This document shows, in pieces, positions 50,266 through 62,100 of a stretch of DNA of 64,000 bases. Position numbers and translations under genes: made by a program. The stretch is from contig OX326958.1 of NCBI GenBank assembly GCA_946800325.1, forward strand, positions 25,584,914-25,648,913, given 5' to 3'. The stretch's first letter is position 1. Every line of letters starts with the position of its first letter. The notes below the pieces were generated by a model. The model made no database searches. It worked only from the letters and a program-made list of their open reading frames with translations, and was not told where the DNA came from. This stretch comes from Luzula sylvatica. Lineage: Eukaryota; Streptophyta; Magnoliopsida; Poales; Juncaceae.

Positions 50266-50280
50266 TAGGGTTTAGGGTTT
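50266..50280 (-). promoter_or_regulatory. Telo-box upstream of the small peptide gene
   Basis: AAACCCTAAACCCTA on the minus strand contains two overlapping AAACCCTA telo-boxes, found in many plant promoters and bound by Myb-like TRB proteins. It lies about 130 bases upstream of the peptide start codon and about 120 bases downstream of the PPR stop codon. Confidence 0.5.
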
Positions 50281-50396
50281 ACTTTGAATCTTGCATAGGT
50301 GGACTTGCTTTGATAGAACTACATCTTCCAATTACCCATTTTACCAGCTTGAAAATCACGAAGTCATGTTCAATGTCAAGTCATGTGATAGTTACG

Positions 50397-51359
50397 TTAC
50401 ACCTGTCTACCGATAAGCCGATCGATTAGCTCCTGAGTTTTACTATCATGTCCATCGATGCGAAATCCTTTTAGAATAGTTTGTACTAAGACTTGATTTG
50501 GGTGAATACCTCTCTTTAGCATTCGATTTAATACGTTGATGACATCATCGAAGCGAGAATTCTCACAGAGGCATTTTATCAAACAGGTGTAGGTCACTAC
50601 ATTGGGCTCGCACTCCTTGCCCAAATTTTCCTCCATTTGATCCAACACTTCCATTGCCGAATTCAAATCGCCAAAACAACACAATCCATTGAGAAACGAA
50701 GTATAAGCTACCACGTTCGGTTTACAACCGAACAAATTCATGTCAGAAATTAACTCGTGGGCCGAATTAACCTTACCGATTCTCGCCAAGCCTTTTAGTA
50801 GACTAACGTATGTGACCATGTTAGGTGAAGCTCCATTTTTGCACATCTCATGATACAAAGGGAGAGATTGTTCGGCTTGTTTACATTCGGCAAAAAGACG
50901 AATTACCGTGTTATAACAGAAGGTATCGGGTTTACAATTGAAATTTAACTGCATGGTTCTGAGGAGGGAGAGAGAACGAGAAGGGAGAGATGGGTCTGAA
51001 GAGAAGGAAGGAGAATGGAGGTAGAGAGAGAAAAGGGCATGGAAGGAAGAGAGAGAAAGGGGGAAAGGTGGAGTAGAATAGAGGAGATGGGGTAAAGAAG
51101 GAAGGAGATAAGAAGAGAAGATGGAGAGAGAAAGTTTGGAGAGAGAGGACGAGGGGAGAGTAAAGGCGTAGAGATAGAAACGAAGGGAGAGGAGAGAGGA
51201 AGTGGAGGATTGAAGGATGGAGTGAAGGAGAGGAGGCGGAATTGGGATAGGAAGAGGAAGGGAGGGTACACGAGGGGAAGAGTAAGGGTGACGTTGCAAG
51301 GTATTCAGAATTTGGGTGGCGAGAGAAGAGATGGCGGAAGGAGAGAGACGCCGCGCCAT
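50397..51359 (-). CDS. P-class pentatricopeptide repeat protein
   Basis: A single intronless frame of 320 residues starts at the ATG at 51359. PPR proteins bind organellar RNA with tandem 35-residue helical hairpins. The first ~130 residues are rich in Ser, Leu and Pro with basic residues at the start (MARRLSPSAISSLATQILNT), consistent with a mitochondrial or plastid transit sequence. About five P-type motifs follow, beginning FCYNTVIRLFAECKQAEQS, TYVSLLKGLARIGKVNSAHE, AYTSFLNGLCCFGDLNSAME, TYTCLIKCLCENSRFDDVIN and LVQTILKGFRIDG. No PLS, E, DYW or SMR domain is present. It is short for the family, so either a small member or reduced. The N-terminal segment is low-complexity at the DNA level (GA-rich on the plus strand), which also creates an overlapping frame on the same strand that is not a gene. 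Confidence 0.9.
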   Translation of the reverse strand: MARRLSPSAISSLATQILNTLQRHPYSSPRVPSLPLPIPIPPPLLHSILQSSTSSLLSLRFYLYAFTLPSSSLSKLSLSIFSSYLLPSLPHLLYSTPPFPLSLSSFHALFSLYLHSPSFSSDPSLPSRSLSLLRTMQLNFNCKPDTFCYNTVIRLFAECKQAEQSLPLYHEMCKNGASPNMVTYVSLLKGLARIGKVNSAHELISDMNLFGCKPNVVAYTSFLNGLCCFGDLNSAMEVLDQMEENLGKECEPNVVTYTCLIKCLCENSRFDDVINVLNRMLKRGIHPNQVLVQTILKGFRIDGHDSKTQELIDRLIGRQV

Positions 51360-53040
51360 TAGAGCGGCAAAGGAAGAAAGTGTGAAATATGGAAGATTTC
51401 CTGAAGTACGAAATGACGTAATTAGTTTCCTGGATTTCCCAATTAGTATCCGGGATTTTAAATTCCGAATTTAAATTCCATTTTTTTGGCCTTGACAGGT
51501 CTTTCTATAACAATTTTTTTTGTAATTTTCCTGCATGCAATTTAATTTATTAAAAGACGAAATTTCATGAATTGGTGTTTTTATTGACAAGCAGACAAAA
51601 AAGTCATTATTATTTAATTTAATTTCACAAACTTTCTGGTCAAAAATATCATGTTTACAGTAAGTATTTGAGCGTTACAGACTTTAAATTGAATTGTTAC
51701 AAAACAATTTATTTACTAGTGGAGAACTTCGTAACCACAGCAAATAGCTTGACTGGCTACTGAAATCAACCCACGTAGGTAACGTCTTTCATTTTATTTT
51801 TGTGTAACCATTTATGTAGCGAGTCAGATGTATTAGAGTGTTCATATGTTAAGTAGTCATCACATTCAAGAAGTATATACAATAAATCAAAATATATACG
51901 TGTGTGTTGGCGGCAAATTTCCTCAGGTTTAATGGAGAAATTTATCATGTTCATGGAGTAGTATTTAATGTCAAGTCCATTATATTTGTATGATGCATGT
52001 TAGTAAAATTAATATTATACAATGAAAATTTGTGTTTCTTGTTAAACAAGTTTGACTAATTAACAAAATGCTACTCAATAATAACAATTAAAAAACAAAC
52101 CTGTACAAGTTTGATGTTATTTTTGTTTGTAATTTTTAAATTATTTTGATTTGTTTTGAAATTTGTGTTTTAACATGAAAAACATAAATCTCAAAGTAAA
52201 TTTAAATGTTAAAAAGTTACATGCAAAAATCACAATCAATTTGTACAATTTTTTTAGTTATTCTCCTATATGTATGTATATATATTTTTTGACAAAAAAT
52301 GTTGTGTTTGATGAACCAAAATCTTATTTTAGGTTATAGGGTTTAATTTGAAATATTTTTATTTATACATTGAATGATGATAATGCTTTAAATATTTGTT
52401 TAGTATATTGTGTACTACTACCACTAAAATAAATAGTTGCCAAGTTTGTCAATCATATATTACAATGCACCAACTTTTAATTCAATTATATTGATATAAA
52501 TAAAATAATTATGTATATATTTAATATTGTCAACGCTTATTTTCATAGTTCAAAGAAATTATTAGTTTAATCATGAGTGCCTCTTCAAAAATTGTTTCAA
52601 TGGGAAAAAATATCAAGCTTGGTATCATAGTAATTATAAGAACACTTCTACTAGTTATCATGCACACATAAAATATCATGATAAATAACAAAAAATGGTA
52701 AAAACATATAAAATATCATGATAACAAAAATGGTAAAAACATATAAGCACGAGATAATTGATTATATGAATATATATATATTATTTATAAGTTGGAAAAA
52801 TATTAATTTTGTAACAATAAGTTCTATTAATATTTCTAAAATTATCAAGGTTATCCACTATTATTTCTAAATTTCTAAATTCCATGTAAAGATTGTGACA
52901 TGGTCCACAATGCACCGAGATCAGCACCCAAAATACCACTCTAGGATGCTTCTCATTATATGCTTTCCATTAATGAGTGAAGCCAAGTATACAACTAGAC
53001 CAACTTAATCTCAAAGTCTCTGTGTAATTTTCTCTCTCAA
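51360..53040. other. Intergenic region between the PPR and PLATZ genes
   Basis: Mostly AT-rich and without coding features. About 52090-52260 contains a weak hairpin with TTTTGAAATTTGTG and CATAAATCTCAAAG, echoing the centre of the MITEs at 38838 and 39171, probably a decayed relative. Confidence 0.45.
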
Positions 53041-53397
53041 TCTCCTTCTATGTATCCTGGAGGAGCGGACAAAACGGCGTAATAGCTCTCTCTCTCTCTC
53101 TACTTACAATCAACAATATTTCAGTCAATTCATCAAGAATTAAGCGCGTAATTTCGATTTATCTAGGCTAAGACAGTATAATTTTGTGTCAAATTATAGT
53201 TTTGATCAAATTTTCCGTTTCTATTTAGAGTTATTCTTTGTCGCTATGTAATTCATCTTTGTTCGATTACAATTAACTATCGATCTTGATCATATTTCTT
53301 TACAATTTTGTTTGTTTTTTACCAAAACTAACTACGATTTTTATTTTTTAGTTTCAGGTTTCCTACTCGTGGCACTGAGCAATCTTCCCTCGGGGAC
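53041..53397 (+). promoter_or_regulatory. Probable leader of the PLATZ gene
   Basis: A CTCTCTCTCTCT tract (53089-53101) and pyrimidine-rich sequence precede the start codon by about 300 bp. The last leader exon may begin after TTTTTAGTTTCAG (about 53350). Exact transcription start is unknown. Confidence 0.4.
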
Positions 53398-55122
53398 ATG
53401 GTATTTCTTTTTACACAATAGACGTGATTAGTTTTTTTTTCTTTTTTCGAAGGATATAGATGTGATTAGTTAATAGCTGATTTTTTCACACTAAATTTGA
53501 TCAAATTCCTTTCATAATTTTCATTTAATTTTGTAATTTGATCATTAATTGATTTGATTTGTTTTTGCTCAAGCCGGATTTCGCAAATCGACAGATTGAC
53601 CAGTTTTTGTTCGTTGAGCCGGAAGGTCAAACTAACCTTGGCAGACAAATTTATTATATAATTAACAGTTTTTCCAATATTTAAATTTTAAGGACAGTAA
53701 ACACTTTAAAATAATTTCTTTATCTTTTTTAGCTCTAAGTTAGAATTTTTCAAGTTAATTTCTTGTCACTTATATTTCGCAGCACACGACAAATCTTTTA
53801 AACATTAATCATTAGATAGCATTTCTCTTCTAAATTATTTTAAATTTTAATGAATACATTAATTGACTGCATGCTTAATTTTTATTTTTATAGGAGTCAA
53901 TTCCGAAATTCAGTTTCAAAGTCCATCTGACGAAACCCGAGAAGCCTGCATGGCTCGAGCCTCTATTGGCGGACAGATTCTTCACGCCATGCGAGTGGCA
54001 CGTGGACGAGAGGAGAAACGACGAGAACATATTTTGCATAAGTTGCGCGATTCGCTTGTGCCCATATTGCGCCACCGAACACATCGATGACGGCGGTGAG
54101 CATGAGCTTCTTCAGATTCGTCGCTACGTGCATAACGATGTCGTTCGTGTTATTGATGTCAGCAAGCTCCTCAACCTCGGCAGAATTCAGGTACCCAATT
54201 GTTCCTATTTTTTGTTTGTTTACTTATTAATTATTATTTATTTTATTTCTTGAACGTTTTCATTGGGTGTTTTCGAATCATGCACCGTGGTATTATTGCC
54301 ATTAATACGAGGAGCAATTTATTGTTTTATTTTGCTAAACTAAGAAATGCGGCCATTCACATTTAATTCGGACGCGGAAACGAAGACCGCCTCATGACTT
54401 GACTTGTTTGTATTTTGCTGTTTTGTTGCTATTATGATCTTAATTTTTTATTAAATTATTCTCTTTTTTCAAAACAACCATTACCATATTTGAGTTAAAA
54501 GAATTTACAATTATGAATTTCACTGTTAATCAGTCCTTGTGAATTTTAGGACTTTTTGCAAGATTTTTATATATATGTTAATTGAAATGTAGCAATATAC
54601 ATCGAATGGAGCGAAGGTGGTGCATCTCAACCCGAAGGGATCATCGAAGCCGAATCGTGATGGCGTGCCGAGGTCATACGTAGGCGGTACGCTCTGTCTA
54701 GTTTGCTCAAGGGCGATTGCGAAGCCTAATGGTTACTGCTCCATTGCTTGCAAAGTAATCATCTTTTCATTTAGCTTCATTTCATGTGTAACTTTGCAAA
54801 ATCTTGAATTATCGCCTATGCACCCTACAAAATCTGAAACATCATTTATTTGTCATTATTATTTGTCAATATATATTTGAACATTTTTTTTTCACAGGTT
54901 TTTAATGATTATGACAATGGTGGTCTGTACAAAGAGGAAGATGGCAGTGATGAGAATCAAACAAAAACTCCACTCGGAAACCAGGATATTGATTCCAGTG
55001 GTTCCTCTTCGTCTATTCACGACTCGCTGCCATCTCAAATGAGGGATTTGAACTTCCAGCAAAACGGCTCTTTTCGCAAAAAGAGTCGCAAAGGAATTCC
55101 AGAACGAGCCCTGTTCCAGTGA
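53398..55122 (+). CDS. PLATZ family zinc-binding transcription factor
   Basis: Four coding exons (53398-53400, 53894-54190, 54593-54754, 54898-55122) give 228 residues, typical of plant PLATZ proteins. They are zinc-dependent, bind A/T-rich DNA and often repress transcription in the nucleus. The domain starts KPAWLEPLLADRFFTPCEWH and contains the paired cysteines FCISCAIRLCPYC, a His-containing EHIDDGGEHELLQIRRYVHNDVVR segment, and a second cluster in TLCLVCSRAIAK and YCSIACK. This matches the two conserved PLATZ regions. The acidic, Ser-rich tail ends with basic FRKKSRKGIPER, a possible nuclear signal. The first coding exon contributes only the ATG, split from the rest by a 493-bp intron; without it no in-frame start precedes the domain. 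Exons are all phase 0. Expansion residues between the H and C clusters (PKGSSKPNRDGVPRS) are longer than in many members. Confidence 0.93.
54784..54850. repeat. Half of a foldback element in the PLATZ intron 3
   Basis: GCAAAATCTTGAATTATC and CCTACAAAATCTGAAACATC resemble the left terminus of the foldback family at 22920 and 44835. The intron is short and the right arm is missing. Confidence 0.4.
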
Positions 55123-56920
55123 TGATTTTGATAAGATCATATGTATCGTTTCTTGTTTGATCTAAATTAGGAGTCTATCTTTGAACTTCAATGGCTTGGA
55201 GAGAAATAAATTAAACTGTTGTGTTTGTAGTACATCGTGCATGTGTTTGTTGAGAACTCTATAAATATGTATGTGCATTTTCTTAGTGTTTCTTTTGGTA
55301 GTATTAAATCATGTCATGTTTGAAATTTAAATAGTTTTTAGTTTTTTCTTTCATTTCACATCACACTATTAATTCTCGATTCCTCATTTCACGGAATTAC
55401 GAGTGTGAGTTTTGTTTCACAATGCCAACTATCCACTTGGTGTGTCCATCTATAAAATAAATAGTTAATTCCAAAACAAATAAATTAAATATTATAATAA
55501 AATTACTTGTACATTAAAAATTAAAAAAAAACATTTTAACGTAAGTGACATCATTATAGTAAATGAATTTTAGTTATTAACTTGCTTTTCGAAAATGAAA
55601 ATTAATTAAAAAGGATTTCTACAAATTGAGATTGGATAAAAATAGAAAAAAGTACAAGAAAAAACAGATAATGAAAAAATTGAAGAAACATATGTATATA
55701 CTGCCTTGAAACAATAATTCCTAAAACCATTGCTTTATCTGCCTTTCTCAAGGACGAGCACTGTTTCTATTGTACAAGATTTAAAAGAGTTATCAAGAAA
55801 AAAAATAGTCCGTAGATCTTTAGCTAACACAATAACTCAAAAAAAATAAGAATAGAAGTGATTAATTTCGCTCGAACAACTAAAACATATGAGATTTACA
55901 CTAATAAAACAAATACTGGAAATTCATAGTGAAAAATTAATTATAAAATTTGTAGAAAAAAATGATTTCTTCCAACATCTTATTATTTAGTGAACTATTA
56001 TTGAAAATATATTCTCTTTCCATGAGTTTTGTCTCCTTTCTTATTCTAAATTCTTTTTGAAAATATATATCATGGCGAGGTTCATTTTATATAGATCACA
56101 TTCAGCAAAAATAAAAAGTTTGCATGTTTTTTTTTTTTTTCAAGTAGCAGTAGTACTCTCATACAATATGTATGAGATATTGTCACGCAAAAATTACCAA
56201 TCTTCAGAAAATGGTTTTTTTTATACCTAGCTAACAACAAAAATTGTTATTCAATTTAATAATTTATTTTAACTTTGAAATAATTTCTATTTCTACTTTC
56301 TGTTTAAAGTTAACACCGACATTATGTCAGGAAAAAATTAGTTTTGGACACGATTGCGTGTCGGTTTTTAATTTGTCCCACAAAAATAAACAATAAATCT
56401 GAATAAAAAAATATTGTAAAGTCAACGATCTCAAATGAAACTGAATGATTTCAATTCGGAATGAAACCGAAATCTAATGACTCGAATCCGAAAACCGCTC
56501 GAAGTCGAATGACGTGAAACCCGAACTAATCCAAAACTCACCATCCGAATGATTAAAAAAACAGGACCAAATATTTATTTAGTCGTGGTAATAGTTTTAT
56601 AAAAATAAAAATTAATATATTATTGTTATAATATATTTATAATCATAATCGTATAATCGAGCTAAAAATGATATATGTATAATTGAATGCAAGCATTGGT
56701 ACTACAAAACATATTAGCCGAAATTACATGAATTGATTTGTGAAAGGATAAATATGATATTTTAATTTTAAGAAGGTTAAATATGTGATTTAAGTTTAAC
56801 AAAGAATAAATATTTAAATCCTCTAATTATTAATTAGTATTTTTTTTTTTTTGAAAAAAATTAGTGTAAACTTATTCATCCCCTTCCAAACGTAATTTCT
56901 TTTATATATATAGGGTCAGG
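55123..56920. other. Intergenic region downstream of PLATZ
   Basis: The first 150-200 bases are probably 3' UTR. The rest is AT-rich without coding features. A GATAAATATGATATTTTAATTTTAAGAAGG segment (about 56748-56780) belongs to the repeat seen in two introns. About 56840-56900, with poly(T) then TTCATCCCCTTCCAAACG, resembles the tail of the SINE at 24759 and may be a truncated copy. Confidence 0.45.
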
Positions 56921-56929
56921 TTCGGAGAC

Positions 56930-57550
56930 TCCTCTCCCATACCCGAACCCGAAATTTCGGGAATTTCCCGAACCCGAAAAAAATTCCCGCGAGCATAAAA
57001 TCATACCCGAACCCGAACCCGCGGGGAAATCCGTTACCCGAAATGTTATTTTTTAGAATTTTTTTTTAAAAGAAAATATCACGCACAGTCACTTATTTGA
57101 CTCAAAATCAATTTGTCCATGACTCAAAATCAAAATGTCCACTGGCAATCACTTATTTTCAAATTGTCCAAGTACTTCTTAGAATTTTATTAGAATTTAA
57201 AATCACTCGAAATTAAAATGTCCACTGGCAAACAATTTTTTTACAATATGTTAATGTTGTCCATGACTCATTACTGATGACTCAACTCAACTCAAGGATA
57301 AATTTTTAATGGTCTAGATTTAATCATCATAAAAAATTTAAAGATATTTTGATAATTTCAATCTCGGGAATTTTCGGATATTTTTCGGGTACGGGTTCGG
57401 GTTACCCGCGGGACCCGCCCCGAATCCGAACCGGGTATTTTGTTTTCGGAGAATACCCGTCCCGCGGATATTTTTTCGAGTATTACCCGTCCCGTTCGGG
57501 TCGGATACCCGCGAGTTAGAATTTTCCCCATCCCATTGACAATTTGACAT
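56930..57550. mobile_element. Inverted-repeat element with CCCGAACCCG ends
   Basis: Left arm (about 56930-57050) holds many CCCGAACCCGAA motifs. The right arm (about 57355-57545) holds complementary GGGTTCGGGT and CCCGCGGG motifs. The centre is AT-rich with repeated TGTCCACTGGCAA. TATATATA lies on both sides, so a target duplication cannot be separated from simple sequence. The composition resembles hAT-derived non-autonomous elements. Open frames across it are low-complexity. Confidence 0.6.
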
Positions 57551-57700
57551 TCTTATATATATATATACCGCTCGAAAAATTCTTTATACAACTTTTTTCA
57601 ATCAATCTATCTGCTTTGGCTATCTATATAAACCTATGCAAAAATAAGCAAAACCAAAGCAATAAAAAAATCTAACAAATTTTTTACAAAATTCAAAAGA

Positions 57701-57972
57701 GTGATGATGCACTTCCCCATCATCTCTCCCCCATCTCTCCCCCATCTCTCCCCCACCTCGGAATGAACGCCGGAAGGTTTAACACCATAAAATTTTATAT
57801 CTTAAAATCATGGTTTAACATCTTAATCTATAGTTTAACATCATAATTAAGATGTTAAACTATAAATTAAGATGTTAAATCATAATTAAGATATTAAATT
57901 TGATGGTGTTAAATCATCCGGTGACACATCAAGAGGTGTGGGGGATGGTATCGGGGGAGGTACAACTTTCTC
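57701..57972. mobile_element. Foldback MITE, copy 2
   Basis: Inverted relative of the MITE at 37100. It opens GTGATGATGCACTTCCCC and closes GGGGGAGGTACAACTTTCTCC, with AAGATGTTAAACTATAAATTAAGATG in the centre and CACATCAAGAGGTGTG near the right. The left arm has three tandem CATCTCTCCCC units and a diverged inner arm. Confidence 0.8.
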
Positions 57973-59163
57973 CAATTCAAAAACAGAAGAAACTGGCCTT
58001 ATTTACTCGACCGTGGGGCTGATCCATCTTTTCTCCTTTCTTTTTGTCGCTTCGTCAATTTCTCTCTCCCTAGAATAGTAGAATGTTCCACACTTCTCTC
58101 TCCTCCCCTTTAACTTTGTCTTCTCCCCTTCTACTTCTTTTTCAACCTCTCCTCTCTATCCCTTTCTCTCTCTCTCCATTCCTTCTTTCTTCATCCATGG
58201 TGTTTTTCATCGGTTTGCATGTTCTATTGGCTAATCTGAAGCTTTTTAATTCTTCTTCAACTTCGTTACCGATATGATCTATCAATTTGATGTTAACTTG
58301 TATGTGAGTTTATTACATTTTAATTATTCGTTAATAATGTAATATGTGTTACATAAGAATAAGCAGGATAATATCTACATCTTGGACTTGAAAAAAAGAA
58401 AACAAGGATAACTATAATGTGTAAATTATAATATTTTTTATTACTTCTTTTAGATTTTGAAATTATTTTTTATTCTTACATTTTCTTTGTACATGCATTA
58501 ATGCATTAAGTGAAATAAAAAATAATTTAGACATTCTTTCAAAATTGAAGAATATTGATAATATTTCTCAAACTGATATGGATATTGATGATATTTTATA
58601 TTTCATGTAATTAATGATATTAAGGATTGCGGTCATATTTCTCATATTTATAGGGAGGTTTATAATATTTGACATTTCATGTATTTTTTGTTATAGATAG
58701 ACAACATCTCATGATAATTTATGATGTTTGTAATATATTGGTCTAGGACAATCAAAATTACGAGACCGGCCTTGTATATAAATAAAGGGGAGTTATATCA
58801 TACACCATTTCAAAAAAATATTTAGGGTATTTAAAAAGGTGTATCATAAATTTTATTTTTTATAGATATTTTTTCTTTCATGAACAATTCAAATTTCTTA
58901 TTTAGCATATCATTTATTAATAAATACACTTGAAAAATTACTTTAAATACTCATTAATTGATAATTACACAAAATATCCTTCAAAATGGGTGTATCATAA
59001 GCAAAAGAGGTGTATGATAGAATTCCCCATAAATAAATGCACAACTCCTAGCATATAATGTTTAAACAAAATTTATAATATTATTACTACCTTAGATCAC
59101 TTCATTAATTATTAATCTCATAAATCAAATGAGATTAATTTCCTCGCAAATCATCATATTCCA
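57973..59163. other. Intergenic region upstream of the receptor kinase 3' end
   Basis: A pyrimidine-rich segment (58020-58280) with an ATG-initiated 64-residue Ser/Leu frame looks like a leader and exon start, but no continuation or domain was found. The remainder is AT-rich without recognisable features. Confidence 0.4.
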
Positions 59164-62100
59164 TCATTGATCAGGCATGCAGAAGATAGCCGGTTTTGCA
59201 GGCTCGGTTATCTCTACGGTCCCTTCGAGCATCTTGGCCACTTTACCCATTGAAGGCCGCAGATCTGCTCGATCTTGCAAGCACCACATTGCTGTCTTCA
59301 CCATCCTCTCCACCGCCTCGTCATTTGCCCCCTCGGCCATCCTCGGATCTAGTATTTCTTCTAGTTTCTTCTCCATGTATACTTTCTCAAATGCCCATTT
59401 TGGGAAGTACCTGTTTATATACAAATGATTTAGTTATAAATCTTAGTTTTTGGTTTATCAAAAAGATATTGAATTATTACTTACCAGTCCTCGCTTTCAA
59501 CAGAATCGCGTTGGAAGTCATAATTCCTCCTTCCCGATACTATCTCGAGAAGCACCATCCCGAACGAATATACATCGGCTTTGGCCGTGATGGGTTCGCG
59601 GTTTATGACCCATTCTGGAGCCATGTATCCTCTCGTCCCACGAATCTTTGACATGGTCACCTTATCCTTCTTGCTAGTCAATTTGGACAGTCCAAAATCG
59701 GAAACTTTGGGACAAAAATCATCTTCCAAAAGAATATTCTCTGGTTTGATGTCGCAATGGAGGACCCACTCGAGGCATTCTTCATGAAGATAAGCAATTG
59801 CTCGAGCTACTCCTAGCGCAATTCTGTATCTGGTGTTCCAATCAAGGAGGGGTTGAGGGGGTTGTAGAAGCGTCGTGTTGGTTTCGTTTCGTGTTTCGCT
59901 GTCACTTTCAGATTCCTCCATGTTGCTGATTTGGGCAGGGAAGAGGAACTTGTCAAGAGAGCCGTTCGAGACATACTCGTACACGAGCATGCGTTTGTCT
60001 TTATCGGCACAGAAGCCCCACATTCGCACGAGGTTTAGATGGTGCATTCTCGCGATTATTGTTACCTTTTCAATGGAAAAAAAGTTTGTCAAACAAAATA
60101 TCGATTATTCCGAATTTGAAATATGAATATAAGATGTAAAATTTTACAAGGTCGTACCTCGGCCCAGAACTCAGCTTCGCCACCACCAATATTCCTCAAC
60201 CGTTTAACCGCCACGGCTCGTCCATCAGCCAACTGCCCCTTGTACACCACCCCATATCCTCCTCTCCCCACAACATTCGAAAAATCATTCGTGGCCGCCT
60301 TCAACTCGTTATAGCTAAACCTTTTCGGCCCCCCAGCAGGCAAATACTCCAACCCGAACGTCCTCGCCATATCCCTATACTTCGAATATTTTTTCAAAAA
60401 TGCCCAAAAGGATAAGACTCCTGCTAACAACTCGAGCGAAAACAAGGTTACGATTATCGATATGTTACGTAGCGCTGTTGGTTTACCCTTCTCTGGCTCT
60501 TGAAGTTTGAAGTTGACAGGACAAACCGTGTCGATCATTTGAGTCATGCCCGTGAAGTTGCTTTTGTCTGTTTCTGAAATGGATACACGGATGTATGTCG
60601 CAGTTTCGGTAGACGGCGACCATAACCCGTCATAGAGAGGGCCGAAAAAATTGGAACAATCGCGAGTTCCGGTGTACTTGTAACTGAACGCGACACAACT
60701 CGAGTTTCTTAAACATTTCGATTTGCAATCGGCAAAGTTTTGTGCTCCCAATGCTACAACATTGACTTTGTCTGTGGCAGCGCCGAAGCTGACGAAATCT
60801 AATTCGAGGAATTGACTTGATGGGACGGTATATTTTCGTTTAATCGTGCAATTGGTACCTAGATCTTGTCGGTATCCAGGAGGACATTTGCATGTGGTTG
60901 AGTTTGCACCTACTGGTACACAGATGGAATTGGTACCGCAAGTACCACTGATTTTGCAGAGTTCTGACACGGCTTGCCATACGGAACGATATATCCCAGT
61001 AGTATTGTCCATGCTATACAGCCGAAGGTTACCTGTGATAAGGTTTTTGGTACCATTAGAAAGATTTATAGTTTATGATACTGAAAACCTTGGTACCATG
61101 CCTTTTTGAACCGGTATTAATCTATCTTGTATTGGAGAATGAAGAATATGATAATTCACAATTTAGTCCCATATAATTAACAATTAAATTATGATCCATA
61201 ATTACTTTGGTCATCATAGAGTGGACTAGTCGCTGGACCTCACAAGATATTGGCTTTTCTTTTACGAACAACTAGGACAATATCCCGCGCTTCGCTGCGG
61301 GATATATTATTTGATAAGAAATAATATAATATGGAAAAGTAATAATTTTATATATTATTTGATATATTTAGAATTGGTACGAATCAAAAATATTATAATA
61401 AGCACAAAAAAACGCAGCTTGATACCAATCAAAACTGTTATAATAAGCCAAAAAAAATAATAATACCAGCTCAGGCTAACAAAAAGTATATTTGTGTGAA
61501 TAGTATTTTGTTAACAGTAAAATTATAGTATATAAATTATTTTTATTAATACGATGAAAAATTCAAATATTTTATTTAGAACACAAGACATATGTCAATT
61601 ATATTTATTAATACGATGAAAAATTCAAATATTTTATTTAAAACACAAGACATACGTGAAATAAAATAAAATTCCAAAAAAAAAAAAAAAAAAATGAACT
61701 TTACCGGGATGAACAATAACGGAATGAACAGTACAATAGCGAACAGTGTCGATGAACAGTAAAAAGTGACGTGGCCTCACCCCCATGTCAAGTATTCAAA
61801 AATTAATGGGTGGGTAAAATAAAATTCCAAAAAAAAAAAAAAAAATGAACAGTACCGGGATGAACAGTACAGTAGTGAACATTGTCGATGAACAGTAAAA
61901 AGTGACGTGGCCTCACCACATGTCAAGTATTCAAAAATTAATGGGAGGGGAGATTTCAGTACATCGAGAAACCCACATGCAATAGATAGGTATACAGGGG
62001 GATCTTCGTCTGGTCCTGCCACGCTCGTCGCGTCAGGATTGTGTCGTGCTGCTATTGGTACTGATGGGGGAGGTACCTATCTATATTCTATCCTTCTCCT

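Noticed and set aside
50945..51271. Second long open frame overlapping the PPR gene on the same strand
   Set aside because: It is a low-complexity Ser/Leu/Pro shadow of the GA-rich N-terminal region; PPR motifs are in the other frame.
58083..58277. A 64-residue secreted protein gene
   Set aside because: The frame is a pyrimidine-rich Ser/Leu run without a conserved mature region; I cannot support it as a gene.
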